A stretch of DNA of 64,000 bases from CAVRZJ01 sp964594125 (GCA_964594125.1 CAZQLL010000020.1:1-64000); one strand, 5' to 3'; positions 1 to 8,641 are shown, numbered from the stretch's first letter. Numbers and translations: made by a program. Notes: generated by a model from the letters alone, not told the origin.

Positions 1-2
1 GC

Positions 3-65
3 TACAGCCGGGACAGCTTTTATCGCTTCAAGGAGCTGTATGAGAAGGGGGGCGAGGCGGAGCTG
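3..65 (+). pseudogene. IS481-family transposase fragment (N-terminal HTH region)
   Basis: Frame 3 begins at the window edge and reads YSRDSFYRFKELYEKGGEAE. This matches from memory the conserved helix-turn-helix stretch near the N-terminus of IS481-family transposases (GYSRDTFYR...EGG). Immediately afterwards the expected Arg/Lys-rich continuation (RRKPNLKNR type) is absent. The frame stays open for a while but becomes Pro/Ser/His-rich noise, and no DDE catalytic domain follows. It is best read as a decayed insertion-sequence remnant whose 5' part lies outside the window. No terminal inverted repeat was seen. The stretch from about 66 to 291 holds nothing else recognisable. Confidence 0.6.
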
Positions 66-291
66 CCCTCAAAGGTCGCTGCTTCGCCGCCAGTCGTTTG
101 CCCGGATATCCCACCGGTAGAGTACAAGGGGGCTCCGGTTCCGGAGCAAGAAGGCTGTCATTGGTCACGTGCAGCACCGTCGTACCATCCTCAATCTCAT
201 CCCTGCCTGGTATCACCATCACACCATTTCGACCCACTCGGCCCGCTCCCCATCCCGGCGCGGGCCGAGTGGCGCGCCGGAACCTCCCACC

Positions 292-489
292 TCACGCGCC
301 TCCGCTCGGGTCCGAGATCGCGGCAAGGAAGCGCCGGGTGCCGAGCGGGCCGAGGCGCTCGACGAGCTCCCGTCCCTCGACGGTCGCTTCGCGGCGCATC
401 CGCGCCACCACGATCGCCGCGACCGCGGCGCCGATCCCGGCAAGGAAGCCGAACGCGAAGAGCATCAGATCCAGGGTCCAGCTCGCCAT
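292..489 (-). CDS. small single-pass membrane protein, function unknown
   Basis: A 65-aa protein with one N-terminal transmembrane helix (about residues 6-30, Leu/Phe/Gly/Ala/Val-rich) followed by a charged tail of about 35 residues. A strong Shine-Dalgarno (GGAGGTG) lies four bases before the ATG, which supports both reality and start. It lies about 115 bp downstream of the ClpX-like gene on the same strand. A TGTGA-N6-TCAC palindrome and a hairpin-capable stretch separate the two genes, so it may have its own promoter. I do not recognise a family; N-in, C-cytoplasmic topology is inferred from the Arg-rich segment after the helix. Confidence 0.65.
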   Translation of the reverse strand: MASWTLDLMLFAFGFLAGIGAAVAAIVVARMRREATVEGRELVERLGPLGTRRFLAAISDPSGGA

Positions 490-576
490 GGTTCACCTCC
501 GTGAGCCGGCGGAAGCGCCGCCGCGCGTGGGGCAACAGGGTCTGCGCCAAGCCTGTTCCCGAATAGAGCCTACGGA

Positions 577-592
577 TGTGAGGCCGCTCACG
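577..592. promoter_or_regulatory. TGTGA-N6-TCAC palindrome (CRP/FNR-like site or hairpin)
   Basis: The sequence reads TGTGAGGCCGCTCACG. It fits the CRP/FNR-superfamily pattern TGTGA-N6-TCACA with one mismatch in the second half. It lies between the stop of the ClpX-like gene and the small membrane protein, 88 bp before that start. Without a T-tract it is a poor terminator. Similar palindromes occur before adk (31608-31623) and the hydrogenase operon (61811-61826). Confidence 0.35.
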
Positions 593-603
593 TTGGAGGC
601 TGG

Positions 604-1773
604 TCAGCCGTTGAACGACCGGCGGACCATGTCGGCGGTGACCAGCAGGCGCTTGCCGCCGTCGGGCAGCGTCTCGAGGTGGCCGCCGTCCGTGGGGTCG
701 TACTCGAGCGGGTTGATGATCCTGGCGAAGATCGTGCGCAGCGCGCGCGCACCGGTGCGGGAGTGCTTCTCCGCCTGCTCCGCGATCAGCGCCGCGGCGA
801 GATCGTCGATCTCGAGCGAGATCCCCATCACCTCGAGGAAACGCCGCGAGCGCACCAGCGGCGAGTCGACGGCGGAAAGCAGGATCTCCTTGAGCACGGC
901 GGGGCCGAGGTCGGAGAGCAGCACGACGTTGTCGAAGCGGGCGATGAACTGCGGCACCATGCCGTACCCGAACAGGTCCTCGATCTTGAAGAAGTCGGAA
1001 AGCACGAAGCGCGCCTCGATGTGGACCTGGCCGTCGGCGGTGCGGGTGGCCGTGGAGCGCAGCTTCTCGCCCGACCCGGGGCTGAGGACGCGCATGTACA
1101 CCTGGTCGTACAGCCCTTCGAAGGCGCCGCCGCAGATGAACATCATGCCGCGCGTGTCGATCTCGATGGTGACCGGCGCCTCGGCCCCGTCGACGACCGC
1201 GTGGGTCGGGAACGCAACGACGTCGCCCTCCATCATCGTCAGCAGCCCCTGCTGCAGCACCACGCCGATCGGGTTGGGCTTGCCCGCGACCACCGCGGAC
1301 ATCTTGTCGATCTCGTCGATGCAGACGGTGGCGCGCTCGATCGCCGCCCTGAGCTCGTCGGGCGTCGGCGGGTGGCCGATCACCGCCCGTGCGCGCTGCT
1401 CGACCGCGGTGAGGATGCGCGCGGGACGGAACTCGAGGTGCTCGGCGTCGACCAGCAGGTTGGCGTTGATGATCGTCATCACCCGGAACGGGTGGTACTC
1501 CGGCACCTCGTGGTAGAGGCGCTGGATGTTGTTCATGATCGTCGTCTTGCCGGTGCCGGAGTTGCCGATCAGGAGGATGTTGCCGGACACCTTGCCGGTG
1601 GTGTGCTTGTAGATCGCGACCGACGCGAAGCGCAGCGCCTCGTCCTGCCCGAGCACGCCGCGCCTGAGCTCGGCGAAGATCTGCGGCGGCGTGATCGTCT
1701 CGAGCGGGCGAAGCTGCGCGGCCGGCGCCATCGTCCCGCTCTCGGTCTGGGTGCCCCTCGCCGTCGTCCTCAC
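604..1773 (-). CDS. ClpX-like AAA+ ATPase without zinc finger
   Basis: This AAA+ ATPase resembles ClpX. It has Walker A GNSGTGKT (about residues 70-77), Walker B CIDEID, a long region on GMMFICGGAFEGL typical of ClpX (the family's FICGGAF), and the C-terminal small domain with SRTGARALR (sensor 2 region). The N-terminal Cys4 zinc-binding domain of true ClpX is missing, so substrate or adaptor recognition should differ. It may act as an unfoldase with or without ClpP; no protease gene is next to it. The start used is the GTG at 1773, preceded by an AAGGGGGTGG Shine-Dalgarno; an ATG at 1731 would shorten it by 14 residues. It is transcribed divergently from the PIG-L operon. Confidence 0.8.
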   Translation of the reverse strand: MRTTARGTQTESGTMAPAAQLRPLETITPPQIFAELRRGVLGQDEALRFASVAIYKHTTGKVSGNILLIGNSGTGKTTIMNNIQRLYHEVPEYHPFRVMTIINANLLVDAEHLEFRPARILTAVEQRARAVIGHPPTPDELRAAIERATVCIDEIDKMSAVVAGKPNPIGVVLQQGLLTMMEGDVVAFPTHAVVDGAEAPVTIEIDTRGMMFICGGAFEGLYDQVYMRVLSPGSGEKLRSTATRTADGQVHIEARFVLSDFFKIEDLFGYGMVPQFIARFDNVVLLSDLGPAVLKEILLSAVDSPLVRSRRFLEVMGISLEIDDLAAALIAEQAEKHSRTGARALRTIFARIINPLEYDPTDGGHLETLPDGGKRLLVTADMVRRSFNG

Positions 1774-1919
1774 GTCGCCACCCCCTTCCATGGGCTGCAT
1801 ACGCGCGCCGCCGCCCCTCCGTCGGGGCTCGCCCGAGTCACAGCAACCGTGCGTGCTGGTCCGCGTTCGCGACAGCCGGTACGGCTCGCGGCGGGGTGCG
1901 GGCTCGCGGTGCCCGCCGT

Positions 1920-1928
1920 ATTCTATCA
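1920..1928 (-). promoter_or_regulatory. extended -10 promoter for the ClpX-like gene
   Basis: On the minus strand the sequence is TGATAGAAT, an extended -10 box (TG-N-TAGAAT, 5 of 6 against TATAAT) standing out in GC-rich surroundings. No good -35 hexamer precedes it, as is usual for extended -10 promoters. Predicted transcription starts near 1913, giving a leader of about 140 nt before the GTG at 1773. Confidence 0.45.
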
Positions 1929-2029
1929 GCCGGCCCGCCGCCGGGAATCGCGGCGCGGGGCGGGTGTTTGACAGCGTGGGGCGCGACGGCCGGACGGCCG
2001 CGCACCCCGCTGCGGGGAGAGTGAACGAG

Positions 2030-4531
2030 ATGAGACGTGCGACGGTGATCGCGGCCGCCATGGCCGCACTGCTGGCTGTGATCGTTCCGCCGGCCCCGGC
2101 GCTCGCCCAGCCGGCCGTGCCGGTCGGGGAGGGGGAGCGCCGATTGGCGCTGCGCAAGCTGTCGGTGCTGGCGAGCGTGCTGTATGTGGCGGCCCACCCG
2201 GACGACGAGAACACCGCGATGCTCGCGTACCTCGCCAAGGAGCGCCTGGCGCGCACCGGCTACCTGGCGCTGACGCGCGGCGACGGCGGCCAGAACCTGA
2301 TCGGCACCGAGCAGGGCCCGCTGCTCGGCCTGATCCGCACCGAGGAGCTGCTGGGCGCGCGCCGCATCGACGGCGCCGAGCAGCTCTTCACGCGCGCGAT
2401 CGACTTCGGCTACTCCAAGACGCCCGCAGAGACGCTCGCGATCTGGGGGCACGAGGCGGCGCTCGCCGACGTCGTGTGGGCGATCCGGTCGTTCCGCCCC
2501 GACGTGATCATCACGCGCTTCCCCGCCTCCGGCGACGGCGGCCACGGCCACCACACCGCTTCGGCGATGCTGGCGCGCGAGGCGTTCACCGCCGCCGCCG
2601 ACCCCGCGCGCTTCCCCGAGCAGCTCGCGCTGGCCGCGCCGTGGCGGGCGAAGCGCCTGCTGTGGAACTCCTGGCGGCGCGACGGCGACGCGCGGCCGGT
2701 GGTTCCGGGCACCGTGAAGGTGGACCTCGGCGCGTACTCGCCGGCGCTCGGGCAGTCGTACACCGAGCTCGCCGCCGCCAGCCGCACGATGCACAAGAGC
2801 CAGGGGTTCGGCTCGCGCGAGCGGCGCGGCTCGCTGCTCAACGACCTCGAGCCGGTCGCCGGCGAGCCGCCCACTGCCGACCTGCTCGACGGCGTCGACG
2901 CCACCTGGGGGCGGGTGGCCGGCGGCGAGGCGGTGGCGCGCCTGCTCGCCGAGGCGGAGGCCGCCTACGACCCGCGGCGGCCGGAGGGGATCGTGCCGTT
3001 GCTCTCGCGCGCCCACGCGGCGCTCGACGGCCTCGGCGCCGACCCCTGGGTCGCGATCAAGCGCGTCGAGATCGCAGACGCGATCCGCGCCTGCACCGGC
3101 CTGTGGCTGGAGGCGGTGGCGCAGGCGCCGACGGCGGTGCCGGGCGGCGAGGTCAAGGTCACGACCGCCGCGATCAACCGCTCGACGGCCGAGGCGACGC
3201 TCAAGGTGGTGTCGCTGCCGCACGTCGCGGCGACCTCCTGGGCCGGGGCGCCCGCCCCGCTGGAGTACAACCGGCCGGCCACCGCCGAATGGACGCTGGC
3301 GCTGCCGGCGACCGTGCGGCCGAGCCAGCCGCACTGGCTCGAGCGGCCGCCCCGCGGCGGCATGTATGAGGTCGCCGACCAGCGCCTGGTCGGCGCGGCG
3401 CGCACGCCGCCGGCGTTGTCCGCGACGTTCACCGTCGCCGTCGCCGGGCGCGACGTCGCGTTCGTCGAGCCGGTGGTGTACCGCGACACCGACCCGGTGG
3501 ACGGCGAGCGCTCGCGGCCGCTGGCGGTTATCCCGCGCGTGCTGGTATCCCTTGCCGAGCGGGCGCTGGTGTTCGGCGACGGAAGCGCGAAGAAGGTGCG
3601 CGTCGCGGTCACGGCCAACGCTGCTGTGACGGGCGCGACGGCACGCCTGCGCGTGCCGGCGGGGTGGCGCGCCGAGCCGGACGGGGTGCCGCTGGTTCTC
3701 GCCGCCGGCGTCGAGACCACCGTCGAGCTGACGCTGCACCCGCCGGCCGCGGCGTCCGAGGGCGTCGTCGAGGCGGTGGTGGAGGCGGAGGGCGAGAGCT
3801 ACGGGCGCGGCGTCGTCACCGTCGACCACCGGCACATTCCGCTCCAGACGGTACTGGAGGACGCGCGCGCCCGCGTGCTGCGCATCGACCTGCGGCGCGA
3901 CGGCAGCCGGGTGGGCTACGTCATGGGCGCCGGCGACGAGATCCCCGGCGTGCTGCGCCAGCTCGGCTATGAGGTGACGCTGCTCTCCGACGGCGACCTC
4001 GCCGAGGGCTCGCTCGAGCGCTTCGACGCGATCGTCGCCGGCGTGCGCGCCTACAACACGCGTGCGGCGCTGCGGCAGGCGCAGGCGCGTCTGCTCGCGT
4101 GGGTGCGCGGCGGCGGCACGCTGGTCGTGCAGTACAACGTCAGCCGCGAGCTGGTCGTGCCGCAGCTCGGCCCGTACCCGTTGACGCTGGCGCGCGATCG
4201 TGTCACCGAGGAGAACGCGCCCGTCGAGCTGACGGCGCCAGGCCACCCCCTGCTGACGGTGCCGAACCGCATCGGCGCCGCCGACTTCGACGGCTGGGTG
4301 CAGGAGCGCGGCCTGTACTTCCCGGGCGAGTGGGACCCGGCGTACGAGACCGTGATGGCGATGCACGACGCGGGCGAGAAGCCGCTGGCCGGCGCCGTGC
4401 TTTACGCCCGCTACGGGAAGGGCGCCTTCGTGCACACGTCGCTCGCGTTCTTCCGCCAGCTCCCGGCCGGCGTGCCGGGGGCGATCCGCCTGTTCGCCAA
4501 CCTGCTCGCGGCGAAAGGCGGCGACGCGTGA
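2030..4531 (+). CDS. secreted PIG-L-family deacetylase with C-terminal GATase-like domain
   Basis: An 833-aa protein. It starts with a signal peptide (Arg-Arg, then an Ala/Val/Leu core, ending near ALAQP), so it acts outside the cytoplasm. Residues about 45-250 are a PIG-L/LmbE zinc-dependent N-deacetylase domain with HPDDE and a GHGHHTAS metal motif. The middle looks like beta-sandwich modules, and the last 200 residues resemble a glutamine-amidotransferase/ThuA-like fold (GYEVTLLSDGDL, GVRAYNTR). The substrate is probably an N-acetylated sugar or glycoconjugate (family knowledge). The ATG follows GGGGAG with good spacing; a GTG at 2021 is possible. Its TGA overlaps the GTG of the next small gene, so translation is coupled with a symporter, suggesting release and uptake of the deacetylated product. 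Confidence 0.8.
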   Translation: MRRATVIAAAMAALLAVIVPPAPALAQPAVPVGEGERRLALRKLSVLASVLYVAAHPDDENTAMLAYLAKERLARTGYLALTRGDGGQNLIGTEQGPLLGLIRTEELLGARRIDGAEQLFTRAIDFGYSKTPAETLAIWGHEAALADVVWAIRSFRPDVIITRFPASGDGGHGHHTASAMLAREAFTAAADPARFPEQLALAAPWRAKRLLWNSWRRDGDARPVVPGTVKVDLGAYSPALGQSYTELAAASRTMHKSQGFGSRERRGSLLNDLEPVAGEPPTADLLDGVDATWGRVAGGEAVARLLAEAEAAYDPRRPEGIVPLLSRAHAALDGLGADPWVAIKRVEIADAIRACTGLWLEAVAQAPTAVPGGEVKVTTAAINRSTAEATLKVVSLPHVAATSWAGAPAPLEYNRPATAEWTLALPATVRPSQPHWLERPPRGGMYEVADQRLVGAARTPPALSATFTVAVAGRDVAFVEPVVYRDTDPVDGERSRPLAVIPRVLVSLAERALVFGDGSAKKVRVAVTANAAVTGATARLRVPAGWRAEPDGVPLVLAAGVETTVELTLHPPAAASEGVVEAVVEAEGESYGRGVVTVDHRHIPLQTVLEDARARVLRIDLRRDGSRVGYVMGAGDEIPGVLRQLGYEVTLLSDGDLAEGSLERFDAIVAGVRAYNTRAALRQAQARLLAWVRGGGTLVVQYNVSRELVVPQLGPYPLTLARDRVTEENAPVELTAPGHPLLTVPNRIGAADFDGWVQERGLYFPGEWDPAYETVMAMHDAGEKPLAGAVLYARYGKGAFVHTSLAFFRQLPAGVPGAIRLFANLLAAKGGDA

Positions 4532-4701
4532 GCGTCGAGAGGCCCGGGTTCCGGCGCCGAGGGAAAGTCGCGAGACCTCCCCTGAATGACGAACAGCGGC
4601 CGCCGCTGCTCCAGAGCTGGCGCAACCTCTACCTGCTGGTGGCGGGCGCCCTGCTGCTCGACATCGCGCTGTTCGCGCTGTTCACGAGGGCGTTCCGGTG
4701 A
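4528..4701 (+). CDS. 57-aa single-TM protein coupled to PIG-L and symporter
   Basis: A small protein starting with GTG in a GTGA overlap with the PIG-L gene and ending in a GTGA overlap with the symporter. Both junctions are the same kind of coupling, which argues strongly that it is translated. The N-terminal half is basic and polar; residues about 35-52 form one hydrophobic helix (LLVAGALLLDIALFALF). The family is unknown; by position it could be an accessory subunit of the sodium:solute symporter. Codons for residues about 11-19 lie in a copy of the dispersed hairpin repeat (4559-4585), so the N-terminus may derive from a repeat. Confidence 0.7.
   Translation: MSVERPGFRRRGKVARPPLNDEQRPPLLQSWRNLYLLVAGALLLDIALFALFTRAFR
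4559..4585 (+). repeat. partial copy of dispersed hairpin element (arm 1), inside a CDS
   Basis: The stretch GGGAAAGTCGCGAGACCTCC followed by CCTGA matches, in inverse orientation and with about three mismatches, the first hairpin of the repeat copies at 17311-17338 and 30766-30791 (GAGGGGAGGT-loop-ACCTCCCCTC). Here it is read as coding sequence of the 57-aa membrane protein. Confidence 0.5.
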
Positions 4702-6395
4702 GCCCGACCGACTGGGCGGTGCTCGGCGTCTACCTTGCGGCGATCGTCGCCTACGGCGTCTGGCGCGGCGGCCGCAGCCGCGACATGCGCGGCTACCTGC
4801 TGGCGGGCCGCGAGATGCGCTGGGGCACGGTGGCGCTTTCGGTGATGGCGACGCAGGCGTCGGCGATCACCTTCCTGTCCACCCCGGGGCAGGCGTACGC
4901 CGACGGGATGCGCTTCGTGCAGTTCTACTTCGGGCTGCCGCTGGCGATGATCGCGATCGCCGCGCTCGCGGTGCCGGTGTACCACCGGCTCGGCGTGTTC
5001 ACCGCCTACGAGTACCTCGAGGGTCGCTTCGACCTCAAGACGCGCGTGCTCACCTCCGCGCTGTTCCTGCTGCAGCGCGGGCTGGCGGCAGGGCTGACGA
5101 TCTACGCGCCGTCGCTGATCCTTTCCACGATCCTCGGCTGGGACATCGGTATCACGATCGCGATCATCGGCGGGTCGGTGGTGATCTTCACCACCTCCGG
5201 CGGCACGCGCGCCGTGAGCCGGACGCACGTGCTGCAGGCGGTGATCATCCTCGCCGGGATGACGGCGGCGTTCGCCGCACTCGTGCTGGCGTTGCCCGAC
5301 GGCGTCGGCTTCCTCGATGCCATGCGCGTCGCCGGCAAGGCCGGGAAGCTCAACGCGATCGACCTCTCGTTCGACCTCAACAACCGCTACACCCTGTGGT
5401 CGGGGCTTATCGGCGGCTTCTTCCTGCAGCTCTCCTACTTCGGCACCGACCAGTCGCAGGTGCAGCGCTACCTCACCGGCACCTCGGTGGCGCAGTCGCG
5501 CCTCGGCCTGCTGTTCAACGGTCTCGCCAAGGTGCCGATGCAGTTCGCGATCCTGCTGCTCGGCGCCGCGGTGTTCGCGTTCTACCAGTTCACCCCGCCG
5601 CCGGTGTTCTTCAACCCGCGGGCTCTGGAGCAGGCACGGGCGGCCGACGCCGGCGGCGCGCTGCGCGCGCTCGAGGCCGGGTGGGCCGACGCCGCAGCGG
5701 CGCGCGCGGCGCGCGCCGGCGAGCTGGCGCGCGCTCTCGACGACGGGCCGCCGGCCGCGGCGGCCGAGGCCGAGCGGCGGTACCGCGAGGCGAGCGCGCG
5801 CGCCGACGCGGTGCGGTCCGAGGCGATCGCGGCGATCCGCGCCGCCGACCCGGCCTCAGGGGCGGGCGACACCAACTACGTGTTCCTGTCGTTCGTGGTC
5901 GGGCATCTCCCCGCGGGGCTGGTCGGCCTGGTGCTGGCGGCGGTGCTCGCGGCGTCGATGAACGCGAGCTCGGCGGAGCTCAACGCGCTCGCCTCGACCA
6001 CGGTCGTCGACGTCTACAGGCGGCTGATCAGGAAGAACGCCGACGAGCGCCACTACGTCGTCGTCTCGCGGCTGGCGACTGCGGGGTGGGGAGCCTTCGC
6101 CATCGCCTTCGCCGAACACGCGGGACGCCTCGGCTCGCTGGTCGAGGCCGTGAACATCCTCGGCTCGCTCTTCTACGGCACCATCCTCGGCGTCTTCCTG
6201 GTGGCGTTTCTGCTCAAGAAGGTCGGGGGCACTGCCGTCTTCGCCGCGGCGCTCATCGGCGAGGCGGCCGTGCTCGCCGCCTGGGCGACCACGGCCGTCT
6301 CGTTCCTCTGGTACAACGTCATCGGCTGCGCGGTGGTGGTCGTTGCCGCGCTCGCCATCACCGCGCTGCGCAGACCCGAGCCGGCAGCGTCCTGA
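4698..6395 (+). CDS. sodium:solute symporter (SSS family)
   Basis: A 565-aa polytopic membrane protein of the sodium/solute symporter family: GRSRDMRGYLLAGREMRWG at the N-terminus, AITFLSTPGQAY and FGTDQSQVQRYLTG are typical SSS signatures. It has roughly 13-14 hydrophobic segments. A hydrophilic Ala/Arg/Glu-rich insertion of about 80 residues (about 310-390), predicted helical or coiled coil, separates two membrane helices and is longer than in classic PutP or SGLT-like proteins. It starts with GTG overlapping the TGA of the upstream 57-aa gene. The substrate is unknown; the operon with a PIG-L deacetylase suggests a sugar, amino sugar or carboxylate. Its TGA lies one base from the stop of the convergent DUF2911 gene. 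Confidence 0.85.
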   Translation: MSPTDWAVLGVYLAAIVAYGVWRGGRSRDMRGYLLAGREMRWGTVALSVMATQASAITFLSTPGQAYADGMRFVQFYFGLPLAMIAIAALAVPVYHRLGVFTAYEYLEGRFDLKTRVLTSALFLLQRGLAAGLTIYAPSLILSTILGWDIGITIAIIGGSVVIFTTSGGTRAVSRTHVLQAVIILAGMTAAFAALVLALPDGVGFLDAMRVAGKAGKLNAIDLSFDLNNRYTLWSGLIGGFFLQLSYFGTDQSQVQRYLTGTSVAQSRLGLLFNGLAKVPMQFAILLLGAAVFAFYQFTPPPVFFNPRALEQARAADAGGALRALEAGWADAAAARAARAGELARALDDGPPAAAAEAERRYREASARADAVRSEAIAAIRAADPASGAGDTNYVFLSFVVGHLPAGLVGLVLAAVLAASMNASSAELNALASTTVVDVYRRLIRKNADERHYVVVSRLATAGWGAFAIAFAEHAGRLGSLVEAVNILGSLFYGTILGVFLVAFLLKKVGGTAVFAAALIGEAAVLAAWATTAVSFLWYNVIGCAVVVVAALAITALRRPEPAAS

Positions 6396-6396
6396 T

Positions 6397-7263
6397 CTAC
6401 ATCTTCCCCTGCCACTCGGCGACGAGCTTCTCGAGCGCCGCGGTGTTGGCAGGGGGCGTCGCGGCCTTGCCTGCCGCGATCGCCTGGCCGGCGACCTCGA
6501 TCGCGGCCTTGACGTCACCCTTCTTGGCGAGGTAGCGCGCCTTCGCGCCAAGGTTTGCGAACGTCGCCTTAATGGCAATCGACTTCTCCAGCCACCTCAG
6601 CCCCTCCTCGACGTTGACGTCGTTCTGCAGGCAATAGCTGGCGGCACGGAACGGGGTCTGGAAATCGTCCGCCGCGGCGGCGGCGACGGCGGCGCGCGCC
6701 TTCGAGATCGTCAGTCCGACCGCGTCGACGTTGACGGTGAACGAGACGCGCAGCTTCTCCCAGGCGATCGCCACCTCGGCGGAGTCCGCGGCGACGGTGG
6801 GGAACGAGATCGTCAGCCACTCGGTGTGCTCGGTCGGCTGCGGCTTGACGGTGATCCGGAGGGCGTCCATCTCCGGCTTGTACTCGTACATCCCCCAGAG
6901 ATCCTGCTGCTTGGAGAAGATTACCGTCCACTGCTCCGGCGTGGGGATCGTCGCGAGCGAGTACTTGCCGGCAGGCAGCATGGTGCCGTTGATCGACACC
7001 GGGTCGGAGAACGAGATCGACGTCGCCTCGTTGGCGCCGGTGCGCCACACCTCGTTGTACGGCACCAGGCCGCCCCAGATCGCGCGGCCCTTGACCCCGG
7101 GGCGGCTGTAGGCGATCTCGATCTTCGTGGTCCCGACCGTCTGCGATACCGTCGCCGCCTGCGAGACGCGCGGCACCTCCACCTGCGCGAGGGCGGGTGC
7201 GGCCGCGGCGGCCAGCGCGGCCACGGCGACCGACATGGCTGCGAGCTGCTTGATCGTCTTCAT
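6397..7263 (-). CDS. exported DUF2911-domain protein
   Basis: A 288-aa protein with a clear signal peptide (MKTIKQ, Ala-rich core, cleavage near ALAQ). The following 150 residues have the DUF2911 pattern: SRPGVKGRAIWGGLVPYNEV, RTGANEAT, LPAGKYSLATIPT and WTVIFSK. The last 100 residues are helical and TPR-like (GLRWLEKSIAI, KKGDVKAAIEVAGQAI). DUF2911 proteins are common in Acidobacteria and Bacteroidetes and have no established function. It converges on the symporter gene, with almost no gap, and has its own promoter at 7287-7315. Confidence 0.85.
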   Translation of the reverse strand: MKTIKQLAAMSVAVAALAAAAAPALAQVEVPRVSQAATVSQTVGTTKIEIAYSRPGVKGRAIWGGLVPYNEVWRTGANEATSISFSDPVSINGTMLPAGKYSLATIPTPEQWTVIFSKQQDLWGMYEYKPEMDALRITVKPQPTEHTEWLTISFPTVAADSAEVAIAWEKLRVSFTVNVDAVGLTISKARAAVAAAAADDFQTPFRAASYCLQNDVNVEEGLRWLEKSIAIKATFANLGAKARYLAKKGDVKAAIEVAGQAIAAGKAATPPANTAALEKLVAEWQGKM

Positions 7264-7286
7264 TGCCAGTGCTCCTTTCGATCTGC

Positions 7287-7315
7287 AGCTTAGACAGCGT
7301 CTCAGCGACAGTCAA
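7287..7315 (-). promoter_or_regulatory. sigma-70-type promoter for the DUF2911 gene
   Basis: On the minus strand TTGACT (7315-7310) is followed after 17 bp by TAAGCT (7292-7287). The -35 is 5 of 6, the -10 weaker. The start codon is about 25 nt from the -10 box, leaving room for a short leader with an AAAGGAG Shine-Dalgarno. Confidence 0.45.
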
Positions 7316-7323
7316 CAGGGAAG

Positions 7324-7358
7324 GCGCGGGGCGCGAGGCACGAGGCGAGGGGCGAAAG
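7324..7358. repeat. heptamer array, 5 imperfect units
   Basis: Five consecutive 7-bp units: GCGCGGG, GCGCGAG, GCACGAG, GCGAGGG, GCGAAAG. The common pattern is GCgcGaG. It lies just upstream of the DUF2911 promoter. No inverted partner array was found close by. It belongs to a class of loci with the same period but different unit sequence. Confidence 0.6.
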
Positions 7359-7711
7359 TCAGAAGCCATCCCCAGATTCAGCAGAACCTCCATCGAAGGC
7401 AGATCAAACCGTGGCGTGCCTGAGCGCGCTGCTTTGGCGTTTCGGACAGCCGCACCGCTCCCCGAGCGGTGCGCGGGGCCAGGCATCGTAGCGGCCGCCC
7501 GCCGGTCGGCCGGCCTCTGTATCCTCGGCGTCCCGATTGGCGGCATCGCTGCGGCAGCGAGGGCAGCGTCATCATGACCTGTGCCGTGTCAGAGACTCCC
7601 CGCCGCGGTCTGGCCAGAGCCTCTGCAAGGGACCTGATCTTGGAGCTCACACCGCACCAGAGACCGGCCCGGAAACGCAATATCGCAAGCCCGACCCCAG
7701 CGTCCCTCGGC

Positions 7712-8641
7712 TCAGTTGTACCGCCTGGGATGGTCCTCGGGCGATTCCGGGGGCTCGGTCGCGTTCGCCGGCATCGCCGCCGCCGCGACGACGGCGTCCT
7801 CGAGCGCCCAGCGCTCGCGCAGCTCGGAGTCGCGGCGGCGGCGGGCGCGGATCGCGAGCAGGGCGAGGGCGGTGATGGCGAACCAGAGGGCGGTCGTCGA
7901 AGTCAGGAACGGGACCCAGGCGCCCCACAGCGCCTCGCTGTGGAAGTACGCGCGCTCCGCTTCGGCGAGCGGCACACCGGCCGCCGTGCGGAAGGCGTCG
8001 GGGAAGCTCGCGCCGGCGGCGACCGCAGCGAGCGTGCGCGCGGCGCTGTCGCGGCCGAACCGCCGCAGGGTGTAGCGCATGAATGCCGCCGAGAGCGCGT
8101 AGGAACGCGCGACTCCCGCGCCGTCGCCCACGAACGCGCGGTCGACGTCGGCCAGCGAGCGAGGGCGCGAGCCGAGCAGCGCCAGCGCGGTGCGCGCCCG
8201 GTCCTCGAGCGACCACTCGCGCGCCGCGACCGTCGCGAGCCCCTCGTCGTACCAGCGCGGCAGCGGGCGGTGGCCGGCGGCGCGCGAGACCAGGACGTGC
8301 GTGACCTCGTGGACGACGAGCGCCTCCAGCGTGCGGTCGGGGTAGGAGGGGACGCGCGCTGGGAAGAGCACCACGGCCGAGAGGGGCGGAAGCGCGTACC
8401 CGGCCACCCACGACGGCGCCCGGCCGGCGAGCTCCGAGCGCTCGTCGGCGAGCACGACGCGGATCGACGGCCCGGGATCGGCGAGGCCGATGAGCGCGAG
8501 CGCGCCCGCGAGGTCGGCGCCCTCCAGCGCCCGTACCCGCGCCGCGGCGGCCGCCAGCTCCGGCGGCGCCTCGACGGCGAGCTCGAGCGCCTGTACGCCG
8601 GTCGCGACGAGGACGAGCAATCCCCATGCGGCCCGCCTCAT
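7712..8641 (-). CDS. exported gluzincin-type metallopeptidase (peptidase MA-like), C-terminal TM
   Basis: A 309-aa protein starting at the ATG that opens a signal peptide (MRRAAWGLLVLVATGVQA). The zinc motif HEVTH with a downstream DEGLA glutamate (HEXXH...E) identifies a gluzincin fold like the peptidase-MA family. A hydrophobic helix near the C-terminus (LWFAITALALLAI) followed by Arg-rich residues anchors it in the inner membrane with the protease domain in the periplasm. The open frame continues 66 codons upstream, but that part lacks a signal sequence or ribosome site and overlaps a repeated 23-bp motif, so it is not included. The substrate is unknown. Confidence 0.7.
   Translation of the reverse strand: MRRAAWGLLVLVATGVQALELAVEAPPELAAAAARVRALEGADLAGALALIGLADPGPSIRVVLADERSELAGRAPSWVAGYALPPLSAVVLFPARVPSYPDRTLEALVVHEVTHVLVSRAAGHRPLPRWYDEGLATVAAREWSLEDRARTALALLGSRPRSLADVDRAFVGDGAGVARSYALSAAFMRYTLRRFGRDSAARTLAAVAAGASFPDAFRTAAGVPLAEAERAYFHSEALWGAWVPFLTSTTALWFAITALALLAIRARRRRDSELRERWALEDAVVAAAAMPANATEPPESPEDHPRRYN

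Larger units (their letters stand above)
7264..7711. other. 448-bp gap without a convincing gene
   Basis: The right part is the 5' flank of DUF2911 (promoter at 7287-7315) followed by a 7-bp-period array (7324-7358). The rest, to the stop of the gluzincin gene at 7712, has no coding signature: open frames here lack Shine-Dalgarno sites and read as Arg/Pro/Ala noise. A short GC hairpin (ACCGCTCC...GAGCGGTGCG around 7450-7474) could be a weak terminator. Nothing else is supported. Confidence 0.5.

Noticed and set aside
28..237. 69-codon minus-strand frame near the left edge
   Set aside because: No ribosome site or family recognised; overlaps the transposase remnant.
1838..4435. An 865-codon open frame on the minus strand opposite the PIG-L gene
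   Set aside because: It is rich in Arg/His/Gln/Ala without motifs, has no ribosome site, and mirrors the codon bias of the real plus-strand gene. Long shadow frames are expected at this GC content.
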